Positions 45,557 through 54,888 are shown, counted from the stretch's first letter. The stretch is 64,000 bases of DNA from Flavobacterium sp. 90 (GCF_004339525.1 NZ_SMGE01000001.1:5146001-5210000); one strand, 5' to 3'. Notes: generated by a model not told the origin, from the letters alone. Made by a program: numbers and translations.

Positions 45557-47146
45557 ATGGATAAGCCAAATGACCAAACTGCAATTATAATGAAGCGATT
45601 GCAGGAACGAGAAAAAGAACAAATGCTGATTTTGTCAATTTGTAGTGCGCTTTCTCAGGCTTTAACAAAAGAAGAATTGGATATCGTAGTAAGTAACAGG
45701 CTTAAAGAAGAATTTTCTTTTGATGATTTTATTTTGGCTTCCGCCGATGAAAAAGAAACGGAATATCATATTTTCTATCACTATTTACAGAAGGAAACAG
45801 CAATAAAAAAGTACCTGATTAATGATGGTTTTTTTGATCTCTGTCTGGATTCTCCAGATACCGTTATTTTTGACCTAAAGACTTTAGACGAAAAAAAGAA
45901 TAATTTTCCGGATTATATTTCTACGGTTAATAATAAAGGTCTTAAAAACGGAATAGGAATCTGTCTTCCATATATTAAAGGAAATAGAAATGTACTTTTC
46001 CTGTTCTTTAAAAACCCGAATATTTTTAGCAGAGAATCAAACCGAATCATTAGAGGAATTGGAATGCAGCTTTCTATAACTCTGAGAAATATTATTTTGA
46101 GTCAGGAATATGAAAGCAAAATCAGCGCGATTAAAAGTCTAAATATAAAGACTGTTGAAAAGGAAGAAGAACCGATAACCATAAGTAGTGAAGGCTTTTA
46201 CGGAATTGTTGGAAACAGTAATGCCATGCAAAACGTTTACGAGCTTATTTCGCAAGTTGCAGCTTCTCAATCGACGGTTTTGATTTCTGGCGAAACGGGA
46301 ACCGGAAAAGAACTTGTGGCGAGTGCGATTCATAATTTGTCTTTGGCTTCGAATAAAAAAATGATCAAAGTAAATTGCGCATCGATTCCCGAAAATCTTA
46401 TCGAAAGTGAATTATTCGGACATGAAAAAGGTGCTTTTACAGGAGCATTAGAATCCAGAATCGGTAAATTTGAACAAGCTGAAAATAGTACAATTTTTTT
46501 GGATGAAATAGGAGAGATGCCTTTAGAATTGCAAGGAAAATTACTTCGTGTGCTTCAGGAAAAAGAATTGGAAAGAATAGGAAGTAATAAAATCATAAAA
46601 GTAAATGTTCGCGTTATTGCGGCAACAAACAGAACATTAGAAAAAGAAGTTGCCGAAGGTCGTTTTAGAAGTGATTTGTATTATCGCTTAAATGTGTTTC
46701 CAATCGCATTGCCTTCGTTGCGGGAACGCCCGGAAGATATTGAACTTTTAGGGAATTTTTTCTTAGAAAAACATGCTGCAAAAATCGGAAAGAAAGTAAA
46801 AGGTTTTTCTCAAAAAGTATTGAAAAGCATGGTCGCAAATGAATGGCCGGGAAATGTGCGCGAATTAGAAAATATAGTCGAAAGAAGTATTTTATTTGCT
46901 AAAGAAGAAGTAATAAAAGAAATGAGTTTTCCGAAGCTTTTTAAAACCGAAACAACTTCTGAAACTGATTTTCATATCAAAACATTACAGGAAATAGAGA
47001 AGGAGCATATTTTGAAAGTAGTGAAAAAATGCAACGGAAGAATCTCTGGACCACAAGGCGCAGCAGTTTTATTAGGTTTGCCTTCAACAACTTTGATGTC
47101 GAGAATGCAGAAATTAGGCATTAAAAAAGAACATTCTGCAAAATGA
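45557..47146 (+). CDS. Sigma-54-dependent transcriptional activator with N-terminal GAF-like domain
   Basis: 529 aa. N-terminal sensor of about 190 residues looks like a GAF domain (SICSALSQALTKEELDIVV...GIGICLPYIKGNRNVLFLFF). The AAA+ domain (about 215-450) has Walker A GETGTGKE, the sigma-54 contact loop GAFTGA, Walker B IFLDEIGE and the arginine-finger region. A Fis-type helix-turn-helix closes the protein (NGRISGPQGAAVLLGLPSTTLMSRMQKLGI). It has no receiver domain, so it is probably ligand-controlled. Divergent from the VOC dioxygenase gene, whose promoter contains a sigma-54-like element and an upstream palindrome; this protein is the best candidate to bind it. Confidence 0.92.
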   Translation: MDKPNDQTAIIMKRLQEREKEQMLILSICSALSQALTKEELDIVVSNRLKEEFSFDDFILASADEKETEYHIFYHYLQKETAIKKYLINDGFFDLCLDSPDTVIFDLKTLDEKKNNFPDYISTVNNKGLKNGIGICLPYIKGNRNVLFLFFKNPNIFSRESNRIIRGIGMQLSITLRNIILSQEYESKISAIKSLNIKTVEKEEEPITISSEGFYGIVGNSNAMQNVYELISQVAASQSTVLISGETGTGKELVASAIHNLSLASNKKMIKVNCASIPENLIESELFGHEKGAFTGALESRIGKFEQAENSTIFLDEIGEMPLELQGKLLRVLQEKELERIGSNKIIKVNVRVIAATNRTLEKEVAEGRFRSDLYYRLNVFPIALPSLRERPEDIELLGNFFLEKHAAKIGKKVKGFSQKVLKSMVANEWPGNVRELENIVERSILFAKEEVIKEMSFPKLFKTETTSETDFHIKTLQEIEKEHILKVVKKCNGRISGPQGAAVLLGLPSTTLMSRMQKLGIKKEHSAK

Positions 47147-47147
47147 T

Positions 47148-47765
47148 TTATTCCTGAATCATTTTTATTTTTCCGGAAGAAATTGCCCAAAAAATCAACA
47201 ATCCCATACTGATAATCAATGCAAATGAAGGGTATTGAAATGAAATACCAAAAGCAATTAAGTAAGTTGGTAATCCGTATAAATAATTGTTTCGGATTTT
47301 TTTTATAGCCGAATTTGTAATTTCAGGACGTAAAAGTTTCTTATTGCTGCTTGCTGTAAACCACAATAAATTGTATGAAAGATTGATTAAAACGAAGATT
47401 CCTGTATAGATTGCAACTGCAATATTAGATGCGTCGCCTTCAAAAAAACGCGCCAATAAAGCCGTTGGATAAGAAACAAGCGTTACCAAAAAGAGAATCA
47501 ATCCGTTTGCAAACATAATCGCAGTGTTGCGGCTGTAAATTTGTTTGAAAATCTTGTGATGATTCACCCACATGATAAAAATACTGAAAAAAGAAAGCGT
47601 AAAAGCAAGATACGATGTCCATTCTCCTTTTAAAAAAGCCAATAATTCAGCGCCATTTTTGATCGCATTGGCGTCTGGCGCATGAAGATCCAAAACCAAA
47701 AGCGTAATGGCAATGGCGAATACGGCATCGCTGAAATTTTCTATTCTTACGGTTTCTTTTTCCAT
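47148..47765 (-). CDS. TMEM175/DUF1211-family membrane protein (putative potassium channel)
   Basis: 205 aa from the ATG at 47765; longer forms would add residues translated from repeat DNA. The family signature RIENFSDAVFAIAITLLVLDL forms the first helix (R-x3-FSD motif); about six membrane segments in all. Bacterial TMEM175 proteins are potassium-permeable channels. Convergent with the sigma-54 activator (1 bp between the stops). No sign of operon partners; upstream is a repeat array. Confidence 0.85.
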   Translation of the reverse strand: MEKETVRIENFSDAVFAIAITLLVLDLHAPDANAIKNGAELLAFLKGEWTSYLAFTLSFFSIFIMWVNHHKIFKQIYSRNTAIMFANGLILFLVTLVSYPTALLARFFEGDASNIAVAIYTGIFVLINLSYNLLWFTASSNKKLLRPEITNSAIKKIRNNYLYGLPTYLIAFGISFQYPSFALIISMGLLIFWAISSGKIKMIQE

Positions 47766-47797
47766 TTTGTAATTGTATTGAAATACATAATCATTTA

Positions 47798-48287
47798 ACC
47801 GCAAAGTGCGCAAAGATTTTTTTAGTTGCGTGATGTTGACAAACACAAAGTTCGCAAAGCTTTGTATTGATTTAGCTTTGCGAACTTTTTATGCACAAAC
47901 GCGATTAACAGTAAGAAAAAACTTTTGCGAACTTTACGGTTAATATTTTTTACCGCAAAGTGCGCAAAGATTTACGCAAGGCTCGCAAAGTTTTTAGACA
48001 AAGCTTCGCGAACTTTTTATGCACAAACTCGATCAACATTATGAAAAAACTTTTGCGCACTTTACGGTTAATATTTTTTACCGCAAAGCGCGCAAAGATT
48101 TACGCAAAGTTCGCAAAGTTTTTAGACAAAGCTTCGCGAGATTTTGTGTTGAAAGACATAATTATTTTTACCGCAAAGTGCGCAAAGATTTACGCAAGGT
48201 TCGCAAAGTTTTTAGACAAAGCTTTGCGAACTTTTTATTGACAAACGCGATCACTAATATGAAAAAACTTTTGCGAACTTTGCGGTT
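47798..48287. repeat. Tandem hairpin-repeat array (ACCGCAAAGTGCGCAAAG family)
   Basis: ACCGCAAAG starts occur at 47798, 47952, 48080 and 48170. Each unit runs ACCGCAAAGTGCGCAAAGATT, GCAAAGTTTTTAGACAAAGC, GCGAACTTTTTATG, and closes with the inverse CTTTTGCGAACTTTACGGTT; the last ends at 48287. Unit length is 128 bp in the clearest case. Open frames through the array are by-products of the repeat. Together with its flanks this explains the gap 47766-48302. Confidence 0.8.
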
Positions 48288-48302
48288 AAATTTTTTCTCA
48301 AT

Positions 48303-48653
48303 CTATAACTTTATAAATATTGATTTTCGCAGTTTTGGTTCAATATTTTTTGTTTTGTGTCCTTTTCCGGTTGTGTCTTCTACCAATAGAATTGATCCTG
48401 TTTCAAAGGTTCTTTTTTCTCCTAATGAAGTTTCGATTTCTACACCGCCTTCTAATAAAACAATATATTGACGATCCGGAGCATTGTGAAAATCATAATC
48501 GTAAGATGGTTTGACTTCTCTAAATACGATTGATTTAACAGCTTCATCATCAGATAAAAACCCGATATCGCCATTGTTTTTCAAGGAAACTTCGAAGTCT
48601 TCAAAATGACTTTCGCCATTTTCGTCGCTGTAAACCCGAGTTATCGTGATCAT
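48303..48653 (-). CDS. Small cupin-fold protein
   Basis: 116 aa, a single cupin barrel: YIVLLEGGVEIETSLGEKRTFETGSILLVEDTTGKGHKTK shows the G(x)5HxH-like region (weak) and the second motif with the final His. The first metal-ligand histidines are only partly conserved (DYDFHNAPDRQ), so metal-dependent catalysis is uncertain. Its start overlaps the stop of the esterase gene by one base, so the two are co-translated. It may be a small detoxification or sensing protein; function not assignable. Confidence 0.75.
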   Translation of the reverse strand: MITITRVYSDENGESHFEDFEVSLKNNGDIGFLSDDEAVKSIVFREVKPSYDYDFHNAPDRQYIVLLEGGVEIETSLGEKRTFETGSILLVEDTTGKGHKTKNIEPKLRKSIFIKL

Positions 48654-49273
48654 TATTTCTTAGAAAAAATAAGCGCATTTGCACAATCTACTTCATCCTG
48701 ACTGATAGTATGCCCCATATTCGGATAGATTTTTTTAGTAACGTCTGCACCTAATTTTTCAAGAAGTGCTTCGGTTTCGTTTACTCTTTCGACCGGAACA
48801 TGAAAATCAGGATCACTTGTTCCGATGAAAATTGGTGTGTTTTCAAAATTTCCGGAGTAATGGTTTTCATAGACTTTATCGCCAATAAGACCGCCTGTAA
48901 AAGCAACGACACCGCCATATTTTGCAGCATTTCTAGCTGTAAATTCCAGAACCAGACAAGCACCTTGTGAGAAACCAAGGAAATAAATATTTTCCTTTTC
49001 GATTCCGTTTTGCTGAACAGCCAGAACAACCTGATGAATAGCATCTAATGATTTTGAAAAAGAAGGTTCATTCTCTTCAATTGGCACTAAAAACGAATAC
49101 GGATACCAGGTTCTGTTTTCTGCCTGAGGCGCAACCAATGCAAAATCCGAAACATTAAGATGTTTTGCAATCGAGAGAATATCATGAGCTCCAGCGCCAC
49201 GACCATGAATCATGATTAAGGCTTTTTTTGCTTCATTTAAAGGAATACCGTCGGTTAAAATTTCTGTATTCAT
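48653..49273 (-). CDS. Alpha/beta-hydrolase carboxylesterase (MhqD-like)
   Basis: 206 aa of the phospholipase/carboxylesterase family: oxyanion region MIHGRGAGAHD, nucleophile Ser in GFSQGA, Asp in GTSDPDFHVP and His in NMGHTIS. Compact size and motifs match MhqD/YodD, which with ring-cleaving dioxygenases belongs to the quinone-stress set in Bacillus. Here a VOC dioxygenase is 3.5 kb away on the same strand. Likely soluble in the cytoplasm. Substrate unknown. Confidence 0.87.
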   Translation of the reverse strand: MNTEILTDGIPLNEAKKALIMIHGRGAGAHDILSIAKHLNVSDFALVAPQAENRTWYPYSFLVPIEENEPSFSKSLDAIHQVVLAVQQNGIEKENIYFLGFSQGACLVLEFTARNAAKYGGVVAFTGGLIGDKVYENHYSGNFENTPIFIGTSDPDFHVPVERVNETEALLEKLGADVTKKIYPNMGHTISQDEVDCANALIFSKK

Positions 49274-49335
49274 AAGTTTTGTTTTTTAATTGATGTTGTT
49301 GGAATAGCGTGATTTTTTGTTTCACTTTATGTGAA

Positions 49336-49421
49336 AACTTTGTGACTTTGCGTCTTTGCGAGATTATTTTTTTTTCTCTAAGCAGTGGGAAATTTGCGCA
49401 AAGACGCAAAGTCGCAAAGTT
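49336..49421. repeat. Inverted repeat of the GCAAAGACGCAAAG type
   Basis: 25-bp arms AACTTTGTGACTTTGCGTC.. (49336-49360) and the complement at 49397-49421 with one mismatch. Sits between GNAT and esterase genes. Confidence 0.6.
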
Positions 49422-49437
49422 TTTTTAAGCTATTCAA

Positions 49438-49728
49438 TTACTTCTTCCAGATATCTGCATATTCATCCGGATGTCTTTTGAATTGCGCATGAACATAAGG
49501 GCAAAGTGCCAAAACCATCATATTATTGGCGCGAACATAAGAAACCATTTCTTCCAGAAGTTTCTTTGCATAACCTTTTCCTTCGGCTTCCGGTTCAACA
49601 CCAGTATGGTAAACGGTTAGTAAATCATCTTTGATGCTTACGGTCATTTCGCCAAGCTTTTTGTCTTCTACATAAAGATTAAAAGCGCCGTGTTTTTTTT
49701 CGTCTAATTCTAATTTTATTGTTTCCAT
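49438..49728 (-). CDS. Small GNAT-family N-acetyltransferase (YjdJ/YidJ-like)
   Basis: 96 aa, a minimal GNAT fold: strands around AFNLYVEDKKLGEMTV, VEPEAEGKGYAKKLLEEMVSYVRANNM carrying the acetyl-CoA-binding Q/E-x-x-G-x-G/A loop, and the typical end LALCPYVHAQFKRHPDEYADIW. Such short proteins are widespread in Bacteroidota and of unknown substrate. Its promoter has a TTAATCTACATTAA site 23 bp from a GAACTTTG -7-like box, the arrangement seen at two detoxification genes, so it is probably in the same regulon. Confidence 0.88.
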   Translation of the reverse strand: METIKLELDEKKHGAFNLYVEDKKLGEMTVSIKDDLLTVYHTGVEPEAEGKGYAKKLLEEMVSYVRANNMMVLALCPYVHAQFKRHPDEYADIWKK

Positions 49729-49758
49729 ATTTATTTTTTATGTCTTGGTTTAGAATTA

Positions 49759-49803
49759 CAAAGTTCGTTAAACTAGGAGTTAAGTCTACTTAATGTAGAT
49801 TAA
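49759..49803 (-). promoter_or_regulatory. Promoter with TTAATCTACATTAA operator (GNAT gene)
   Basis: Dyad at 49790-49803, 23-bp gap, -7-like GAACTTTG at 49759-49766 (7 of 8 to TAnnTTTG), start codon 31 bp on. The dyad overlaps the stop codon of the response-regulator gene. Confidence 0.6.
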
Positions 49804-51158
49804 TTATATCCTTGTTTTATACCTAATTTTTTCATTTTTGAAAACAAAGTCTGTGGTTGAATTTTCAAGAGTTCTGCCGCACCGCCGGAACCCGAAACTT
49901 TTCCGTCACAAATTTTAAGCGCATTCATGATATGCTCTTTTTCCATTTCTTCCATCGATAACATTTTGCCGTTATTACTTTCTAACGGGTTTGAAGTATT
50001 TGTTGGAAGATCAAATTTTTCAATTTCGTTTGTTTTAGCGAGAAGCACATTTCTTTCTATTAAATGTTCTAATTCCCGAATATTTCCCGGCCATTCATAT
50101 CCTTTTAATTGTTCTAAAGCTGTTGAACTAATACTGTTGACATTTTTCCGTGAACTTGTTGCGTATTTCTTTAAAAAGTAGTTTGCAAGAGCTTCAATAT
50201 CTTCTTTTCGTTCTTTTAGAGTCGGCAATTGAATCGGAAATACATTTAAACGATAGTATAAATCAAGCCTGAAACGTCCTTCCGCAACTTCTTTTTCGAG
50301 TGATCTGTTGGTTGCTGCAACAATTCGAACATTGATTTTAATGGTTTTATTTCCCCCAAGTCGCTGAATTTCTTTTTCTTGTAAAACGCGTAATAGTTTT
50401 ACCTGAGAATCAAGCGGTAATTCGCCAATTTCGTCCAGAAAAATAGTTCCGTTATCAGCTTGTTCAAACTTTCCGATTCGTAAAGAATTAGCGCCAGTAA
50501 AAGCACCTTTTTCATGTCCGAAAAGTTCCGATTCTATTAGAGAATGTGGTAAAGCAGCACAATTTACAATTACAATTGCATTTGATTTATGTGCTGATAA
50601 TTCATGTATAGAATGTGCCGCTCTTTCTTTTCCTGTACCGCTTTCGCCAAGAATCAATACAGAAGTTTCGGCTGGAGCTACAATTTTTATTTTTTCGATT
50701 ACATCTTTCAAAAGTTCACTATTACCAATAATCCCTTCAATTTCCTGATCTTCGTTATCAACTGATTTTTCTGCTAATGTTCCTCTTTCCTGATCGTATC
50801 TATATTTTGCAATGTCCAGCATTACGATAAGATCTCTTTCTCTAAACGGTTTTACCATAAAACCATACGGATGCGTTGCTTTTACCGCTTCAAGAGTAGA
50901 TTGGTTGGTATTGGCAGAAATATATAGAAACGGCAGTTGTATTTCGCGGAGTTCCCAAGCAAGGTCAATTCCCGTAAGGTCGCCTTTGAGCATAATGTCA
51001 AGCAAAACCCAATCCGGTTTTTTGTCTTCGATTAATTTTCGGGCCTGAACCACAGAAGAAGCAATGCCAACTATTTGATAACCCGCTTTTAGCAACATGA
51101 TTTTTAGATCATTTGCAACTATAAATTCATCTTCAACAATTAGAATTTTCTCCTTCAT
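49800..51158 (-). CDS. NtrC-type response regulator (REC, sigma-54 AAA+, Fis HTH)
   Basis: 452 aa. Receiver domain 1-120 with phospho-acceptor Asp54, acidic pair Glu9-Asp10 and Lys in MVKPF. The AAA+ domain (about 140-375) has GESGTGKE, GAFTGA and IFLDEIGE. A Fis-type helix-turn-helix ends the protein (DGKVSGSGGAAELLKIQPQTLFSKMKKLGI). It activates sigma-54 promoters when phosphorylated. The cognate kinase is encoded 9 bp upstream. AAA+ domain and HTH are close to those of the activator at 45557, so the two may recognise similar sites. Confidence 0.93.
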   Translation of the reverse strand: MKEKILIVEDEFIVANDLKIMLLKAGYQIVGIASSVVQARKLIEDKKPDWVLLDIMLKGDLTGIDLAWELREIQLPFLYISANTNQSTLEAVKATHPYGFMVKPFRERDLIVMLDIAKYRYDQERGTLAEKSVDNEDQEIEGIIGNSELLKDVIEKIKIVAPAETSVLILGESGTGKERAAHSIHELSAHKSNAIVIVNCAALPHSLIESELFGHEKGAFTGANSLRIGKFEQADNGTIFLDEIGELPLDSQVKLLRVLQEKEIQRLGGNKTIKINVRIVAATNRSLEKEVAEGRFRLDLYYRLNVFPIQLPTLKERKEDIEALANYFLKKYATSSRKNVNSISSTALEQLKGYEWPGNIRELEHLIERNVLLAKTNEIEKFDLPTNTSNPLESNNGKMLSMEEMEKEHIMNALKICDGKVSGSGGAAELLKIQPQTLFSKMKKLGIKQGYN

Positions 51159-51167
51159 TTCTTAAAA

Positions 51168-53447
51168 TTATATAATTTCAGCATTATCAGTTGATCCCTC
51201 AAATTCGGTGTTTCTTGTAAATGTAATAGTGATTTTTAAACCATTATCATTTTTCATCTCAAAAGTTCCGTCAATCTGATCGGTTAACCCCATCATTAAA
51301 TTCATACCAAGTGAATCTCTTTCAGTATCTTCAAAATCTTTAGGAAGTCCAACACCATTGTCTGCAATCAAAAGTTTGTAATCCCTGTTTTCTATATTTT
51401 TAAGGCTTATAATTACTTCTCCTTTTTTGTCTAGAGGAAAAGCATATTTTATCGCATTATTTATCGCTTCATTTATAATTAAACCAAGCGGAACTGCTTG
51501 AGCAACATCAAGATAAACTTTTTCTGTATCAAGTACAAAGTTAATTTTGGTATCCGTATCAAAACATTCTCTCATATAACTAATGAGTTCATAAATATAC
51601 CAAGACATATCAATATTTGCCAGATTATCAGATTGATACAGTTTTTGATGAATCAATGACATCGCGTGCATTCTGTGTTGGCTGTTTTGAATCGCCATTA
51701 ACGCGTCTTCGTTATCTAAATACGCCGATTGTGTGTTTAATAAACTAATCACAATCTGAAGATTATTTTTTACACGATGATGAATTTCTTTTAAAAGCCA
51801 TTCTTTCTCGATCAGCATTTTTTTGTTCAGTTCGTTTTGCTCATTAATCTGCTGACGTTTGATTTCTAATTCTTCGTTTTTTTTCTTTTTTATTCTAAAA
51901 CTGTTGTATAAAAGCGCTATAAAAAGGATTAAAACCAAAACTCCGCCTATAAAAACATTACGAAGTACTTTATCATTATGAATTTTTATTTCTTGTAATT
52001 TCCCCTGTTCTGTGAGAAGTTTTATGTTTTTATCTTTTTTTTCTGTTTCAAATTGAACTTGTAATGCTGCAGACGTTTTTAGCTTTTCGACATTAAAAAT
52101 AGAATCTCTTAAAAGTTGATGCTTTTGCAAATGTTTTATCGCAGATTCGTATTTTTTACTGGCATGATCAGATTGAAAAGACAAAAGTTCGATTTGCGAA
52201 AATAGAATTAGCTTGTTTGATTTTTTGGCAAATTCTTTAAATTTTTCAATGTAAGCGTACGTTTTTTCGACCTGACCGGATTGTTGTAAATAAATGATAA
52301 TTGCCGTTAATTTATAAGCCAAACCTGCATCAGATTTTTGATAATCTTTTAATAATTGTTCGTAATAAGGTTTTGCATTTGTAATTTGTTTGAGCATCGA
52401 ATAGCTTACTACAAATATAAAACGCTGTCTTATTTGTGTGATTTCATCTTGTGGCGGATAATCTTTTTCAGTTCGTTTTAGTGTACGTAATGCTCCGCGA
52501 TAATTTTTTTGCTGGCAATACAACGATGCCAGATTATAGGTTATCGTATTGATATCGCCTACATTTTTATTCTCTAACGCAATATTTAGTGCTTTTTCAA
52601 AATTAGAAAATGCCAAATCATATTTCAGAAGATCATAATAAGCAAGCCCAAGATGATTGTAAATTGTACAAAGTTGATAACTTGTATCATGAACTTCTTC
52701 GGCTATTTTTTCTGCCATTAATGCATATTGTAGCGATAATTGTGTATTTTGTAATATTCCGTAATTATCAGACATTAAGGTATAAACTCCCTGAAGTTCT
52801 TTAAAACCTATGGATTTATAAATAGCAACGGCATTTTCTAAAAGTTCTAATGCTTTTTGGTGGTCTTCTATAATACCATAATAATCAGCAAGGTCTTTTA
52901 AGGCATCTGCTTCTTTTTTTAAGGCTTTACCTTTTTTATAAAGCGGAATTGCGATTTCGAGATATTTTATTTTTTCTTCAAAATCCCCGGTTTCATAGCC
53001 TTTATAAGCACAAAGTTCTCTGTAAACATCTGCTGTAAGGAGTGGTAAATTATTTTTTACAGAATAGTTGAGTGCTTCATTCGTCTTTTTTAATCCGTTT
53101 TTAGAATCTCCTTTTTCTCTGTCAATCTGAGCCTCTAAAAGAATTACTTTTCCTTTTCCGAGTTTATAACCCAAAGTATTGCTTAGTTTTTTTGCTTCAA
53201 AATTTAAATTATTTGCACTATCAAGATCTGCTTTAAGCTCGCCTGGTTTGGTTAGATAATAACTGCTTAAAGCCAAAAGCATTTCCACTTTTTGGTTGTC
53301 ACTTTTAGCCGCAGCTATTTTCTTTTTTAATTGATCAGGGTCTTGTTTTGACTGTGCAATTACTTGCATGCTCAGGAACAAAAACGCAACTATAGTATAT
53401 AGAGTGCATTGGTGGATTTTGATTGCTAAATGGGGAGTTTTATTCAT
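51168..53447 (-). CDS. Sensor histidine kinase with TPR domain and HisKA_2 (HWE/LytS-like) core
   Basis: 759 aa. Signal/anchor segment at the N-terminus, tetratricopeptide repeats to about residue 440 (for example ALNIALENKNVGDINTITYNLASLYCQQKNYRGAL), coiled coil, a membrane helix (about 490-512), then HisKA_2 with the phospho-acceptor in LLKEIHHRVKNNLQIVISLL and a HATPase domain (INEAINNAIKYAFP, LLIADNGVGLP, SLGMNLMMGLTDQI). The TPR part is predicted periplasmic, the kinase cytoplasmic. Forms a two-component pair with the adjacent NtrC-type regulator; the signal is unknown. Confidence 0.92.
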   Translation of the reverse strand: MNKTPHLAIKIHQCTLYTIVAFLFLSMQVIAQSKQDPDQLKKKIAAAKSDNQKVEMLLALSSYYLTKPGELKADLDSANNLNFEAKKLSNTLGYKLGKGKVILLEAQIDREKGDSKNGLKKTNEALNYSVKNNLPLLTADVYRELCAYKGYETGDFEEKIKYLEIAIPLYKKGKALKKEADALKDLADYYGIIEDHQKALELLENAVAIYKSIGFKELQGVYTLMSDNYGILQNTQLSLQYALMAEKIAEEVHDTSYQLCTIYNHLGLAYYDLLKYDLAFSNFEKALNIALENKNVGDINTITYNLASLYCQQKNYRGALRTLKRTEKDYPPQDEITQIRQRFIFVVSYSMLKQITNAKPYYEQLLKDYQKSDAGLAYKLTAIIIYLQQSGQVEKTYAYIEKFKEFAKKSNKLILFSQIELLSFQSDHASKKYESAIKHLQKHQLLRDSIFNVEKLKTSAALQVQFETEKKDKNIKLLTEQGKLQEIKIHNDKVLRNVFIGGVLVLILFIALLYNSFRIKKKKNEELEIKRQQINEQNELNKKMLIEKEWLLKEIHHRVKNNLQIVISLLNTQSAYLDNEDALMAIQNSQHRMHAMSLIHQKLYQSDNLANIDMSWYIYELISYMRECFDTDTKINFVLDTEKVYLDVAQAVPLGLIINEAINNAIKYAFPLDKKGEVIISLKNIENRDYKLLIADNGVGLPKDFEDTERDSLGMNLMMGLTDQIDGTFEMKNDNGLKITITFTRNTEFEGSTDNAEII

Positions 53448-53500
53448 TTTTTAAAGATAATCTATTATCAGTTATCTGCAAATCCGGATGTTAAATTTGC

Positions 53501-54166
53501 TTATTTTTCGCGGTGATAATGGTAACATATCAGCATAGCAATTCCGGGAATAATCAGCGTTCCTAAACCAAAAAACTTTCCTGCAATTGCGCCTAAAAAA
53601 CAACCTGTCAAAAATCCCATAATAGTAACTACTTGTTTCTTAAAACTTAGTAGAATTTCAGCATCTTTTAAGCCATTTTTTAATAGGTTTCCTAAATCAA
53701 GAGAAGCTTGTGTTACGTTTCCGGTCATCATAGTTGTTGGTCCATGCGTTTCTTTAGCATATAATTTTCCAAAAGCATTCTGAAGTCCCATTGCAAAAAC
53801 GGTTGCCATTGCGATTGCGTAAATCGTCCATTCAGAAAAAATTTCTAAAAAACCAAAAGCATAAGAAGCAATTCCGCTTAAAACCAATACGATACCTTCC
53901 CAAAACAAAATTGTATAATGATTTGTGTTTTTTAATGCAATTCTTCCTCCAGTAATAACAGCCATAATAAATACTGGAAAGGTTAGTAATTTGATCCAGG
54001 CATGTACATCAGAACCTTTAATGATCTGATAAGCAAAGACAATAAAGTTGCCTGTAACGTGTGCCGAAAATATAGAATCTGCCGCCACAAATGTTACCGT
54101 ATCGCAATACCCTGCTATGATGGTTAAAAGCAGGGTTACGTACCAAATGTTTTTTTGTATTTCCAT
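53501..54166 (-). CDS. DUF1275 (YoaK-type) membrane protein
   Basis: 221 aa with six to seven membrane segments. The family pattern is clear: GYCDTVTFVAADSIFSAHVTGNFIVFAYQII at the N-terminus and FAMGLQNAFGKLYAKETHGPTTMMTGNVTQASLDLG in the middle. The proteins are thought to be transporters; substrate unknown. It lies 8 bp after the Dps gene in the same direction, so the two form an operon. Confidence 0.88.
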   Translation of the reverse strand: MEIQKNIWYVTLLLTIIAGYCDTVTFVAADSIFSAHVTGNFIVFAYQIIKGSDVHAWIKLLTFPVFIMAVITGGRIALKNTNHYTILFWEGIVLVLSGIASYAFGFLEIFSEWTIYAIAMATVFAMGLQNAFGKLYAKETHGPTTMMTGNVTQASLDLGNLLKNGLKDAEILLSFKKQVVTIMGFLTGCFLGAIAGKFFGLGTLIIPGIAMLICYHYHREK

Positions 54167-54174
54167 AATTGTAA

Positions 54175-54648
54175 TTATTTAAGGTGAGCACGAAGCATCC
54201 ATGCCATTTTTTCGTGATTTTCTAATAATCCTGTGATATAATCGCTGGTTCCGGCATCGTGAAGTTCGGCAGCAAAATTATTGATGTTTTCACGTAAGTG
54301 TATCAAAATACTTTCATGGTCTAAAAGCAATTCTTTGATATAACCTGCACTGTCGTTTTTCTCTCTTGATTCTTCTGTAAGATGTGTCAGTGCCAAATAT
54401 TCTTTTAAAGTTCCTGGTGCATAATGACCAAGAGTTCTGATTCTTTCTGCAACTGCATCTACAATTTCGTCAAGTGCTTCATATTGTTGCTGAAAGAAGA
54501 TGTGTTTGTTATAGAAATCCGGACCTTCTACATTCCAGTGTGCTTTTTTTGTTTTGGTATAAAGTACAAATTCGTCAGCCAAAACTTTTGTCAATACATC
54601 TACAACTTTTGTGATGCTTTCTTGTTTAATTCCGATGTTTGCTTTCAT
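54175..54648 (-). CDS. dps: Dps-family ferritin-like DNA-protection protein
   Basis: 157 aa, the normal Dps length. Four-helix bundle with the intersubunit ferroxidase signature: YTKTKKAHWNVEGPDFYNKHIFFQQQYEALDEIVDAVAERIRTLG, giving His, Asp and Glu ligands. Dps dodecamers store iron by oxidising it with peroxide and shield DNA in stress. First gene of a two-gene operon with the DUF1275 gene. No sigma-54 element was seen upstream. Confidence 0.92.
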   Translation of the reverse strand: MKANIGIKQESITKVVDVLTKVLADEFVLYTKTKKAHWNVEGPDFYNKHIFFQQQYEALDEIVDAVAERIRTLGHYAPGTLKEYLALTHLTEESREKNDSAGYIKELLLDHESILIHLRENINNFAAELHDAGTSDYITGLLENHEKMAWMLRAHLK

Positions 54649-54711
54649 TTTATATAAGGTTTAATGAATAATAGGTTAATGTTAATTCTAAATGTTTTAA
54701 ACACATAGCTG

Positions 54712-54751
54712 CGGAGTTACTTGTGGAGATTTCTCCTTCGTCGAAATGACA
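54712..54751. repeat. Half copy of the GTCATTTCGACG palindromic element
   Basis: Only the right arm is present (GGAGATTTCTCCTTCGTCGAAATGAC). The left arm is missing, so this is a decayed copy. Confidence 0.6.
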
Positions 54752-54888
54752 AAGCCTTTGCGGCTTCCCGTCTTTGCGAGATTAATTTAATAAAAAACTA
54801 AAATTAAATTTGCTCTAATCTGCAAAATCTGCGTGAAACAAAATCATTTTAATCTTAATATTTCTACGTTTCTATGTGTTTAAATTAA

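Noticed and set aside
47766..47846. 27-residue extension of the TMEM175-type protein
   Set aside because: Begins inside the repeat array; the family motif RIENFSDAV lies a few residues after the ATG at 47765.
47960..48471. Two plus-strand reading frames of about 93 and 150 codons
   Set aside because: They are translated from the tandem hairpin repeats and run into the antisense of the cupin gene; their residues (KVRKVFRQSF) recur only because the DNA repeats.
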